Shown: positions 1 to 10,345 of the stretch, piece by piece | Position numbering within the stretch: position 1 is the first letter of the stretch | How the letters are laid out: each line of letters starts with the position of its first letter | Source: Eutypa lata | Taxonomy: Eukaryota; Ascomycota; Sordariomycetes; Xylariales; Diatrypaceae | Direction: 5' to 3' | Assembly (NCBI GenBank): GCA_022661535.1 | Contig: JAKULF010000008.1 | Location: 2,604,001 to 2,668,000 of the forward strand | Length of the DNA stretch: 64,000 bases | Made by a program: the position numbers and the translations under genes | The notes under the pieces: generated by a model | The model's input: the letters and a program-made list of their open reading frames with translations, nothing else | The model's database searches: none | Told to the model about the DNA's origin: nothing

Positions 1-639
1 TGAGCGACTTGGAGATAGAGGTCCAACGGCGGCTAACCCATCTCCGACAAACGCTATGCATCTAGTCAACAACCTTATAGTAAGCGTATAATGCGAAATC
101 TGGGTGTATGTATTAAGTAAGAAGCCTTGTCCTACCGTGAGCAGGGTTTGGCTTGAAACTTGCTTCTGGGGATCTAAGGTGGATCCGAAATCCCTTCCAG
201 AAAAGGATATCGAAAGGAACGAACGGGAGGCACAATATGGCTAAATCCTACTATAAGCACTGCCCGATGGGGACCAAAAGCCGGCTTATATGGTGATAAG
301 CATCCCTTTTCAGCGGACCCTAAACATCTCTAGTGCCGTATAAGGCTTCGGCGATTTAGACATATGGTGGTTCGGCGATTTCTTTTAAGGGAGGGATGTA
401 TGTCCGACTTAGCCTTGCATACAGGAAGAGCTTTGCCCAACAAGTAGTAACGGGTGTTCATAGATCCATATACCCCCTGTACACTATAGAACTAGAAGAA
501 GGTACATATGTATGTATTGAAAACACCAAAGCAGTAAACAGGCTTACACAATTACAGTATACAATATAGAAATATACCGTCGGCAACACCAATTACACCG
601 TCGGCCACACACACACACACACCCAAAATCCACAGTGAC
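1..639. other. left-edge intergenic region
   Basis: No gene is supported here. The first 65 bases, read in frame 3 on the plus strand, give an open 20-residue amphipathic tail ending in TAG at 63-65. It could be the end of a gene lying to the left, but it is too short to identify. The rest is stop-rich on both strands and leads into the promoter of the enoyl reductase gene. Confidence 0.5.
606..622. repeat. (CA)n microsatellite in the 5' leader
   Basis: An uninterrupted CA run about 17 bases long lies just upstream of the ATG at 640. The preceding sequence also repeats the motif ACCGTCGGC(A/C)ACAC twice. It is probably a simple repeat in the 5' leader, without evidence of function. Confidence 0.8.
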
Positions 640-1894
640 ATGTCGATACCTCCGCACCAAACGGCCATCGTCGCACAGGGTGGTGCCGGGCAGCTCGTGG
701 TCCAACGCGAGGCACCGGTGCCATCCCTCGAGGCCGACATAGTCCTAGTGAAGACGACGGCCGTGGCCATCAATCCGGTCGACGCCAAAATGCTCGACTA
801 CAGCCCGGCGGCCGGGGCGATCCTGGGGCACGATTTCGCCGGCACGGTCGTAGCCCTAGGCTCAGACGCTTCGGCGGCTGGCCGTCTGAAGGTCGGCGAT
901 CGCGTCGCTGGCTTCGTGCATGGTATGAACAAGTTAAGGCCCGACGTGGGGGCCTTTGCTGAGTACGTCGGCGCAACTGCCGAACTGGTCCTGAAGTTGC
1001 CGGATACCATGACCTTCGAGGAGGCGGCTGGGCTTGGCCTCGGCGTCGCGACGGCGGCCCTGGCCCTCTTTGGCGAGTTGAAGGTGCCTGCGTCTCTCGA
1101 ACAGCTGGGTAAGGCGGAGGCGCCGCCGGTGTCCCACGACCAGGAGGACAAGGGCAAATTTGTCTTAGTGGCGGGAGGCAGCACCGCTACTGGCACACGC
1201 GCCATTCAACTACTCAAACTGTATGTAACGGACATATTTCCTGTAGTCACTATCTACCGTGCTGTCCCATCGTTTTACATAATCATGGTTCTACCCCCAT
1301 ACCCCCCTTATTTGAAGAGAAAATCCCCTCGAGGTGACGAAGTCAATCTGACACGTTCATAGCGCCGGCCTACGGCCCATAGCTACATGCTCTCCGTCCA
1401 ACTTCGACCTAGTGCGGCGTTTTGGCGCGGAGGCGGTCTTCGACTACGGCAGCGCGACGTGCGCGGCGGACATCAAGGCTTACACGGGCAACGAGCTAAC
1501 GTGGGCGCTAGACTGCGTGACGCAGGCGGACACGACGCAGCTGTGCTACGGGTCAATGGGGCGCGCCGGGGGCCGCTACGTAGCGCTCGAACCCTTCCAG
1601 AAGGCCGTAGCCCAGACGCGCGCCCTGACTATCGAGCCTTCGTGGGTCCTGGCGCTGACCCTTTTCGGTCGCGAGGTCGCCCTCGATGGCGAGTACGGAC
1701 GGGAGCCACATCCCGAGGACCGTAGGCTCGGTGTTGAGGCTTTCGCTGCTGTTCAGCATCTTCTTGATCGTGGTCTGCTTGATCCGCACCCTGTTAGGGC
1801 TATGCCGGGGGGCTGGGAGGGCGTCATTAAGGGGGTGGAGAGGGTGCGCAGCCAGGCGAGCTCTGGCTATAAATTGGTGTATTCGGTGTTATAG
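640..1894 (+). CDS. trans-acting enoyl reductase (LovC-like, zinc-less MDR family)
   Basis: Two exons, 640-1220 and 1363-1894, encode 370 residues, close to the 363 of LovC. The 142-base intron starts GTATGT and ends TTCATAG; the join restores LAGLRPIATCSPSNFD, which matches the LovC family. An N-terminal GroES-like fold (GHDFAGTVV, VGDRVAGFVHG) is followed by a Rossmann NADPH site (GGSTATGTRAIQLLK) and the family motifs EAVFDY and ALDC. Family members act in trans with a highly reducing polyketide synthase or PKS-NRPS that lacks its own ER domain, reducing the enoyl-ACP intermediate in the cytosol. No PKS lies in this window, so a partner would be to the left. Other MDR functions such as quinone reductase are less likely given the LovC-type C-terminus. 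The FAD monooxygenase and dioxygenase downstream fit one biosynthetic cluster (inference). Confidence 0.88.
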
Positions 1895-2318
1895 TGTCGT
1901 GGAGACTAATTGGATGATGGGTTTAATATACATATATTAGTGATGCTGGGAGTGGATTTATTTGCTTAAAGTAATATAGATCTAGAGCTTTCGCAATTAC
2001 ATCGGCATAACATGTTCTTAGTATATAGTAAAAGTTGCACCTGTAGAATGTCTCCCCACTTTACAATCCCCCTTTTCATGGGATATAGAGTGAGAGATTC
2101 GGCAGCTTCCCAAATTTTTCCGATGACAGAACAATTAATTCTTGTTTTGTTTTGGTCCAAATGCGCCAATAAGGTCCAACTTTGGGCGTAATCCTTTGTT
2201 AAGCTACCATCTTATTCATTACTTATAGTATGTAGTACCTACGTGACACGTACTTTATTCTGTATAGTCTAGAAACTGCTGTCAATTTCTTCATGGTTTA
2301 TCATATACCTTGGCATCT
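1895..2318. other. convergent intergenic region
   Basis: This A+T-leaning stretch lies between the 3' ends of the enoyl reductase (plus) and the FAD monooxygenase (minus). It presumably holds both 3' untranslated regions. I see no gene or repeat. Confidence 0.6.
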
Positions 2319-3780
2319 TTAAGTTACCTTTATATCTGCCCCAAGAACAATCTCCTTCTCCGGTATCGGTTTCGCCCCTATCCACGCCTTCGGCTTCTCC
2401 CCAGGCTTCCCTCCAGAACCCATATTTCTTGAATCCCGCACTGCGCCTGAACCTCTCGTAAGCATTTCAGCGTTGTACTCAGCGACTGCAGCTTTAATGG
2501 CCTCGATGCTCCCATCTTTACCCTGCTCATGGAGTTGGCCCAACACCTTCGACAACTTCAGCGAGTCGATCAGAGCGTGGTGTCCGCCCTCACCCCTGAA
2601 CGGCGTCATGGCGTGGGCGGCGTCTCCCAGCAGGACGATGCGGTCAGCCGGCACGGCGTCGGCGCCGAGCTCGAGGTCGCGCCAGATGTGCTGCTCCTTC
2701 TTGATGCCGTCGGCGGGCGTCAGCTTGAAGATCTCCCTGAACCGTGGCGGCAGCGCGGCCACCGCCTTCAGCACGTAGTCGAGCTTCTCCTGCTGGCTGG
2801 CTGTCTGGAGCCAGTGGTCGGGTTCAGCGACTTGGGCGTCGTGCTGCATGAACATCCAGTAGTGCTGGCCTGAGATGCCATCGGGGAGCACGCGGTGCAG
2901 CCCGCAGAAGTTGAAGAAGCCCAGCCCCTGGCTCATGAACATGTACCCGCTATGTCCAAGCTCTAGCTGCCTCTTGAATTCGTCTCCTGACAGAGTGACC
3001 TGCCCAACAATAGCGGCAAGTGGAACGCGGTTGAGAAGGGAGCTACTAGGAGTTTGCAGCAAGTGCTCTCTTACTGTGGAAGTATTCAGAATCAGTGAAT
3101 TCTATAGTGATGAAAATGGGCTGTTCATGACTTACCGATGCTGTTTATCCCATCAGCACCAACTAGGACATCTCCTTTAGCACTTGTGCCGTCTCCAAAA
3201 TTGACGGTGACCCCTTTGTCATCATGCTCAATGCGCGTGACTTGCTTGCCCCATTGGACCTTGAGGTTCGTTGCCAACCAGCTCCTCAGACGCAGGCGTT
3301 CTGCGCGAATTATTGGCAACTCAGGAGCATCCTATTGCTCCATAGCAACCATTTATATCAGCATTTGCCCTTGGCACTTGGCTACAACCAAATGCATGGT
3401 AGGTGACGTACCTCAACACCAATACGACCCTCCTTACCGGGGAAGTACATGCAAATCTGGGCAGGGAGGGTAAGTGGCGCCAGATGGTTGGTTTCCTCTC
3501 TCAAGTCCGGTACATCGGAAGGAAAAGCCGAGGCAAGGTCCCTGACCATAGCACTGTTCGTGCAACATTCGTGTTAACTTCACCACATACTTCCAGGGGA
3601 TAGTCTATATGAATGAATAAATGAAAATAATCCATACCCATGAATAGCAATAGCCCATCCCTGGAAACGAGCTTGTTCGTCCTCGTCGCGCTCAAAAATC
3701 TCAAATGAAATGCCTTGCTTTCGGAGGCATTGTGCGAGGGTCAGCCCGCCGAGACCCGCCCCAACGATAAGTACGTGCAT
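2319..3780 (-). CDS. FAD-dependent aromatic-type monooxygenase (UbiH/PHBH family)
   Basis: Four exons on the minus strand: 3780-3638, 3553-3412, 3331-3136 and 3073-2319, giving 411 residues. The first codons encode the dinucleotide-binding motif GAGLGGLTLAQCL followed by FEIFERDED. The middle carries VLVGADGINS (the second FAD-contact motif of the class). The C-terminal half has GDAAHAMTPFRGEGGHHALID, the conserved GD motif contacting the ribityl chain. Family members hydroxylate or epoxidise aromatic, polyketide or meroterpenoid substrates with NAD(P)H and O2. The substrate here is unknown. The acceptor of the first intron is uncertain: 3553 and 3541 both keep the frame, and the second gives a protein four residues shorter. 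It is divergent to the 2OG dioxygenase at 4172 and convergent with the LovC-like gene, so shared pathway control is plausible. Confidence 0.88.
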
Positions 3781-4171
3781 CTTTAGAACTATAGGGATGT
3801 CTCTTGCAAAGATTTTTTTTGTAGGTATCACACAATGTCAAGTGAGTAGTACATGTCTTCCAGCCCTTATACAACCAAGAACGAGACGTCGTGAGGTAAT
3901 ATATGAAAATCGCCGAAAGTCGCCGAGGTATAAGTACATGATGCATACAAACCTCCGAATGCTTAGTTTCATCCTGTGTTTCATTACTAGCTAGCTAGTT
4001 ATCTCTTAATTATCATTCGACTATGCTGTTGGTATAATAAAAAAGAGGAATGCTGAGAACCACTCGTGTTTTCCGCCCTCATCCTAAGTCTAGCGTTCCA
4101 GTTAACGAAACAATATCATTTACCGCAACGCTCTTAGTTTCTTCTTAACTTGCTGGGTAGATTCAGTCAAC
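3781..4171. promoter_or_regulatory. shared divergent promoter region
   Basis: The 391 bases lie between the start codons of the FAD monooxygenase (minus) and the 2OG dioxygenase (plus). No coding signal is visible. Divergent arrangement over a short gap suggests co-regulation; no specific factor site can be named from the sequence. Confidence 0.5.
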
Positions 4172-5216
4172 ATGGCGACCAACGAACTTGAGCTGCCAAT
4201 TATTGATCTAAGTGGATATATCCACTCGGAATCCCCAGAGGACAAGGCCAAAGTCATCGCACAAGTGCGTGACGCATGTCGGCAATATGGCTTCTTTCAG
4301 GTCAAGGGACACGGCGTGCCTTTAGAGGCACAGAAGAAGTTGCTCGGAAGTCTGGACAACTTGTTCGATTTGCCCAAGGAAGATAAACTCAAGCTATCCT
4401 TTCTACAGAACCCATGCCGTCGTGGGTATGAAGCATCCGGCATGTCGCTTCGGGACGGTGACGCTTTGCCGGACTCCAAGGAGGTAATGATAGATCTCTC
4501 CGCTCAGAAACCAAATACCCACTTCATATTTTTGTTGGCAAGTTGTTTCTGACAAACTCATAAAGTGTTTCTACATCGGCCGAGAGGACCCGGTCATCGA
4601 GCACCGGGGCTTTTACGGCCCCAACATCTGGCCCGAGCTCCCGGAGGACAGGTTTCAGGGGCCCGTCTGGGATTACTACAACAAGACGGAGCAGTTAGGC
4701 CGCACCATATGGGAGATCCTGTTGCAAGGGCTCGGGCACTCGCCGAGCCTGATGGAGGCGTTCTCCAAACGGCCCATGGTGCAGATGAAGATGATCCGCT
4801 ACCCTCGACAAAGCGCGACCCTTCCTAACCAGTTTGGCGTCGGGGCCCACACAGACTTCGGCGGCGTCACCGTCCTACTCCAGCAGCCAGAAAGAGAAGG
4901 TCTGGAGGTGTGGCACGAAGGGAACGAAACATGGGTCCCGGTCCCGGCTGCAGAGGATATCTTCGTTATAAACTGCGGGGACATGATTATGAAGTGGTCC
5001 GGGGGTGTGTATAAGAGCGCGAAACATAGGGTCGTCAACAAGGCCGATACCGAGAGGCTCTCGTGTGCTACCTTCTGGCACGGCGATTTCTCCGCCACGA
5101 ATCCGTTGAATCCAACTGATCCGATCAAGGAGACTGTTGGGCAACTCCTGTTTAAGCGGTTTGGAAGCCAGTTTTCTCTTCCCAAGGAGGTATATTTAGC
5201 AGCAGCCAGCTCTTAA
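4172..5216 (+). CDS. 2-oxoglutarate/Fe(II)-dependent dioxygenase (isopenicillin-N-synthase-like)
   Basis: Exons 4172-4483 and 4566-5216 encode 320 residues. The intron begins GTAATG and ends ATAAAG, both in phase 0. The N-terminus has the DIOX_N signature (LPIIDLSGY, ACRQYGFFQVKGHGVP). The jelly-roll core supplies the iron facial triad His199-x-Asp201 in GAHTDFGG and His258 in SAKHRVVN. The 2OG-binding Arg268-x-Ser270 (RLS) follows. All catalytic residues are present, so the enzyme is probably active. Such enzymes hydroxylate, desaturate or cyclise small molecules; fungal members are common in biosynthetic clusters. The substrate cannot be told. The next feature downstream is a dead transporter on the opposite strand, which suggests the cluster once continued rightwards. 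Confidence 0.9.
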
Positions 5217-5578
5217 GTAACCTCTTTTACCATCGAAATTGTTGCAGTCTAGATGAGAGACGTGTCACGTAGATGTCAAGTTACCAGGTAAGATGTGAAA
5301 GGGAGTAGTGGACAGCTTCAGGGATCAATTTATAGGCAGATGAGGTAGCTATATGCCCAGATCATTCTACCCACCTGGTGCGTTCACTTAACTTAGGCGT
5401 ATTGTAACACCTTTTTATGCTGTGTCGGCATCATTATGTACAATTTTATAAGTTTAAAACGGAAAAGGTATTATCATTTAATACATCAGTGCAGCTCCAA
5501 TGGGTATTCCGAGTAATTGTTTTGTAGCCATAACTGCATGTAATGCGGAAAGTATATGCTGTTATAGTAAGCTTCTTA
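5217..5578. other. intergenic region
   Basis: Between the dioxygenase stop and the tail of the transporter relic. It is A+T-rich with stops in all frames; nothing recognisable. Confidence 0.5.
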
Positions 5579-5985
5579 TCAGTTTGAAACGAATATTGCG
5601 TGCCGTTTACTTTCCTCTAACGTGTCTGCTATGATCGTGTTGAACATCGCCAGCAACAGAAATCGGCCTTCACCAAAGATGAAAAATAGAGATGAAAACC
5701 ACATCCATTCTATGGGGAGCCCTGGATTCGACAACGCTGTATCCAGGTTAGCAAGCTTGAATATAGCATTCCGTAGTAATAATTACCGATGAAGACAAGC
5801 CATGCATAATGTAAGAGTTCTCCTGTACATGCCAATGCCAATACAAGTCGCCTCCCACATCTATCAGCAAGAGCACCATACCGCAAACGATTCGCGACGG
5901 ATTACGATAGGATATTAGAGCGGCTACACCATTTAAGAGCACACTTGAAGAGTATTTGAGTAAGTCGATAATTATAGACATATTA
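5579..5985 (-). pseudogene. MFS transporter fragment
   Basis: Conceptual splicing of 5787 upstream to about 5985 with 5736-5579 on the minus strand, over an intron with GTAATT donor, GCTAAC branch and ATACAG acceptor, gives a recognisable piece of a major facilitator. It includes motif A (YGALADRCGRR) at the loop between helices 2 and 3, then hydrophobic helices with WMWFSSLFFIFGEG and NTIIADTLEESKR. Homologous fungal transporters have over 500 residues; here the N-terminal helices and everything past helix 5 or so are gone. A TAA lies in frame just before motif A, and a TGA ends the reading at 5579. It is therefore a remnant, probably of a drug or metabolite exporter from the same cluster as the dioxygenase next to it (inference). 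Confidence 0.72.
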
Positions 5986-6062
5986 CTGGAGGCTTAAACC
6001 ACAATACTCATTGATGGCAACTTTACTTGAAACTCCATTCCTAGCTTATGCATCCATGTCCT

Positions 6063-9000
6063 TCATCCCAAGGGGTCACTTAGTTCGTCGAAATCTCTTC
6101 GCGTCAAAATATCCATTCTTCGGTTGTCTTTCCCGATGAGTTCATTTCTCATCTTTGCAGCATCTCTTAGATAATCTTCTGCTTTATCCTCTTGATGGAG
6201 TGCTCCGGCGACTTCATGAAGGACAAATAGTGTTCTAGCCTGCTCACCCTGGCGGAGAGTTGTTCTACGTTGTATCCAAAGGACCATTTCAAGTAGCCTC
6301 CTGCAAGGAAAGGTTAGCAATATTAAGTGTCTTATGTGTTGAGATCAAGGCTCACCTTGCTTCTGCAAAATTATCCAGTTCGATTTCACATAGCGCAATC
6401 CTATAAGACACCCACCCGACGTGTTCGTGTTCTGGATCTTTCGCATGTAGCTTCTGGAGTATTTCTAACGACTTTCGGAAATAACGTAGTCCATCCTGCC
6501 ACCTGCCTTGCCTGTAGTATAGCTCACCAATGTCTCCTTGAATGATGCCGGAGCTTCGTCGCGTGTTAATAGGCATACTTGCGGGCATAATATGGGTTTC
6601 AACTCAAAAGTAACATACCGAACATTGGTTTCCTCGTCAGAGCCGAGTTCTTCTTGGCGATCACGTAGCACTTGAAGGAAGTATTCCTCGGCTTTCTTTA
6701 GTTGCCCATTTTGCCTGTATGCAGTTCCCTCACACCTGGGTGCATTGAAAAGCTGAGTGCGAGTAAATCCCGGGAGTGATTTTAGGAGATTCGTAGAGAT
6801 TTGAAGCATAGGTAACATTTCCCCTAGAGATAAGTTGCCTGTAGCTATCATTGCTGTTGCTTTCTCAGTATATGCAGAGCACAGCTTCTGGGAGATTTCC
6901 CCGGTCTCTGTCTGAATAGCCTCTAGCAAGTTAAGCTTCTCCGTTGCATACTTCAACCCTGTTTTGTAATCGGCCTGCAGGTTTGCCATCCTGGTTCTTG
7001 CAGTACAGTAGGCCACACGGATTTTGCTAATGTTGTCATTGGAGGCTCTCAAGTGAGCTTCTACCAAGTCCAACGCTGATTCGGCCTTGGAGAGCCGTGT
7101 TCTAGCTAGCATATGCCTAGCACTTGTTAGCAATGGCTCTTAAGCTGTGGGGTGTATCACTCAAACCAAGAATATTCCAATAATAGTCGGGACAGATGAT
7201 TTGATGCTAATCTCTCCCGGTTATCCTTGCCTTGTTCTAGGTAAGTATCCATAAGTCGCTCTACATGAGAAACTAGTTCATCGCATCTAATTTGCTGGGT
7301 AACCGTATCCATAGTCGAAAAATTCACCTCCTCTGTCAATACATTGGGCCAGTCCGATGAGACTAGTGAAGCGGTTGTGTGATATATATCACCGAAATGT
7401 TCCTTGGAGGTACGAACTCCGCCGAGTACCGTTTGTTGAATGATATGATGCATGGAGAGTCGACTGGTAGCCATGTCTGCGAATTAATGCAAGTTTCCAA
7501 AGAGATGTTTTACTCTCATTCACAGCTTCCAAGGAGAATTCTTGACCCGACGAAAGACGGATCGATCGCTGAAAAAGCCGTTCTGGGATACCTCGACATC
7601 TAGGAGAGCAACGATCTGTAGTACAGTCAAGGCTGACAACGATAAGTCGGATAATGCCCATAGTGACGCTAAATCATACTCTTCGGTTGCGTAATACCAA
7701 GTTGAATTGAGCAAGTCCTCGCGCTGTCGTGAGCCATAAGCAAAACACTCGGAAAGAGACAGTCCGTCATTATCAATTTTTCCAGCGACACACATCAGTG
7801 AAAGCGGGAATGTACCCCAGACCCCAATGATTTTCTCAGCTGTCGACACGGCGTCAGGCTCTTTGGACTTGTTCGTCAGTCGTAGTAGCATATCCACCGC
7901 CTCGCTGGGCGCCAGGGGTTCAACCTCATGGCCTTTCAGCCCGAATCGAGAATTTGTCCGGTTCGAGGGGTCCCGGCCAATGACCAATACGCAGCCCCGA
8001 CCCTGGTGTGGAAAGTCGTCCACTAGCAGCAGCTCATCGGGCTGATTAACGTTGTCAATGACTAACAGCCAGCGAACAAAAGGGCCCTCTGTCTGGTTTC
8101 TATTCCTGACGGGTCTGCTAAGCCAGGTGTTTACATAGTTCATTGCGATGATGTCTTCTGACCCACGTGCTGATGAAATAAGCCCGAGTTTCGCGGCAAA
8201 ATCCTTATATCCGTCCAGGAGCTTCGTTCGGCTAGCTGCACTGAGCCAACAAATAACATCGAAGTGGCCTTTCCGAGTTGAAACAAATTCAACTGCGAGG
8301 CGGCTTTTCCCAACTCCCCCAGCGCCGGTAATGCAATACTTTTTGAGAGTCTCCGCGTCGAGCTTGCTTTGCGTGTCCGGCAATATATTTGGAAAGAAGG
8401 CATCGTCAATAAGCTTCAGCTCAGATGTCCGGCCAAATAGCTGGGTAGCTCTCTTAGGCATTAAATCGAGTGAATAACAAGGAATAGATAAACCTGGTTC
8501 ACGAATAGGGTCATCTACAGGGGCACCTCCCTGTCCAATAGAGGACAGCCGAGATTCGTCAGGTCTACCACCCCTAAATGTCATAACGTTGTATGAGCGA
8601 CAAAACCTTCTGTTGGGTATATGTGTTTAGGAAGGGATATTTTGTGAGAAGGGAAAAGATTAACTACCTGTGTTATCAATTGTTGGATCTGGATTACTAG
8701 CACTTCCTGAGTAGATTCTTTTGTCCCTTGCAGGAATTCCCTCCGAGGCCAAGAATGAAAATGCAGTTATCCGGGTTTGCATTGTGACGAAGTTTTTGTC
8801 CGACTTATTTACCCATTCTTTAGTACAGAGACTCCAATTCTTGAGGTGCCGTCTCACAAACCTTTTTGACCAAGGCTAAAACTGTTTTCCAGAGCACACT
8901 GCTCTTTTCATGTACTTGTTTCACAAGTGCATTGACTTCCATTGGTTCCTCCTTGTTCATCTGATCGACACAAATGTCCATCCCTCCCTATCCACATTTC

Positions 9001-9420
9001 AGCCTATGACACAACACATCATCATCGAGTCACACCTTATCTTTGTTCGCCCTGTGAAGCAGAATCCGCGACATGAGGGGTTGCCTTCTACTACACTCGT
9101 AAGCTGATACAATCGGGATGTTTTGGTCGGTAACGTTATCGCGGAAAGATTTAGCAAGAGCCCCCAGGTCTTCCAGATTAGATCTTTTAACATCATGTCT
9201 GAAGCGTCAATTTAACTGTTGCGGGTCGACTAGCTTTGAGAGTCATTTCGATGATTACTTGTCCGATGAATATATATGGGCGGTGTCGAGGAACACAATA
9301 CCACAGAACGCATCAATAATGCGTTTGCAAGATGTGTCATTATCTTGGCATTTACAGGCGTGTCTTTCAAAGCACGCACTCCGTTCTCCTAAAGCCTCGT
9401 TAGTATAACAAGAAGGTCAA
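6063..9420 (-). pseudogene. disrupted NLR: SesB-type hydrolase - NB-ARC - TPR
   Basis: Read on the minus strand, the order is hydrolase head, NB-ARC, TPR. The head (9420 to about 9000) shows GIVFLDTAH and LGALAKSFRDNVTDQNIPIV but carries four in-frame stops at 9255-9257, 9243-9245, 9207-9209 and 9030-9032; three could arise from CAA or CGA by C-to-T change. The NB-ARC part (8584 to about 7640) is intact with Walker A GAGGVGKS and Walker B LLVIDNV. After VALLDV the frame shifts at about 7620 (GIPERLFQ continues in another frame) and shifts back at about 7480 (SRLSMHHIIQ). A third break lies near 7140-7160, where TGA and TAA block any simple join before LLTSARHMLA. The TPR tail is open, with two acceptable introns, and ends at 6063. 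Fungal NLRs of this type act in self/non-self recognition. Sequencing indels could explain the shifts but not the four stops. Confidence 0.75.
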
Positions 9421-9591
9421 TTGGCGACGTGTGGGATACCTAGGATTGAAAGGAACAAATCTATATATAGAGAGAGAAGAGCACAAATCTTAATACTTTC
9501 TCGAGGAGCTGGAACGTCGGATGGACAGAGGGCAGAAATATTAAAGGAACCATGGGGAATCCCTACAATCATTAGCCAATTGGCTCATTAT

Positions 9592-9900
9592 TTAAGCATA
9601 AAGGTAGAATACACGCAATATGCCTTGAGATCCAGAGCTGTCGTATTGATTGAACAACAGCAGCTCGGTAGGCTGTTGGACACTCAAATAAAAGCATCTT
9701 CATGATGGGTGATAGCGAACGGAGTAGTTCTCAGCTGTCCTGCCCTCGGATGCCCCTGGCTGGCGGAAAATGTGGTCTGTAGCTAACAGGTCTCTTGTGT
9801 GATCAATGGATTTGACGTCACAGAGAGCAAGAGGCCAATCCTTCAAAGGTCCTATCGATGGACACCAAGCACTACTCAAGCTCAGAAACTTCAACAGTAT
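9592..9900 (-). pseudogene. AsaB/CmcJ-like hydroxylase/desaturase C-terminal relic
   Basis: From about 9894 down, the minus strand reads KDWPLALCDVKSID, then ENYSVRYHPS, a TGA stop at about 9703, and in the same frame RCFYLSVQQPTELLLFNQYDSSG before a TAA at 9592. This is the C-terminal signature of the fungal AsaB/CmcJ-like oxygenases (WPLALCDxRS followed by YLSxQxPxELLxFxxYDS), found in many secondary-metabolite clusters. The roughly 200 residues expected upstream are missing; 9900-10345 has no matching sequence. The internal TGA replaces a codon that is usually polar and could be CGA-to-TGA. It is a 5'-truncated pseudogene, plausibly another lost member of the left-arm cluster. Confidence 0.7.
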
Positions 9901-10345
9901 TTTACAATGTTCGTAGCTTGCTTATTTGACGTATAGTATTCTATGCCCTACCAATCTCTCTGCCCTACTAGGGTTTAGCTCTTTGATATGCCCATCAATA
10001 GACTTTGCGGTTGCGTCTATCTATCGTTAGAGCGTTCTTTCAGATATCGGAGTTCATCGACAGTATACCAATATGAAAATTCCTTATGGCTATTCTCTCG
10101 TCTTCGTTATATGCTCCGAAAAAAATTACATTTATTTCTTACAATTCAGTTTAAAAATATATATTAAATTATATTAATTAAACGACGCCGTTTTCAAATC
10201 GTATTTCTTTGTTATGTTTATACAATAGATATTTTGCCCAAATACCTTAAACCTAGCTTTGTTTGATCTCAGATCTTGTCATTCGGGTTAAATAATCCCT
10301 TCTTTTCCTCGCCCTGGAGTTAATTCCTCACCTAGTAACATTGAC
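9901..10345. other. A+T-rich intergenic / kinase promoter
   Basis: The stretch is A+T-rich, with a small palindrome AAACGACGCCGTTT near 10190. It leads into the kinase start codon. I see no gene. Confidence 0.5.

Noticed and set aside
7140..7170. A 22-28 base intron to rescue the NLR frame before LLTSARHML
   Set aside because: It is too short for fungal splicing, and none of the possible joins gives the right phase.
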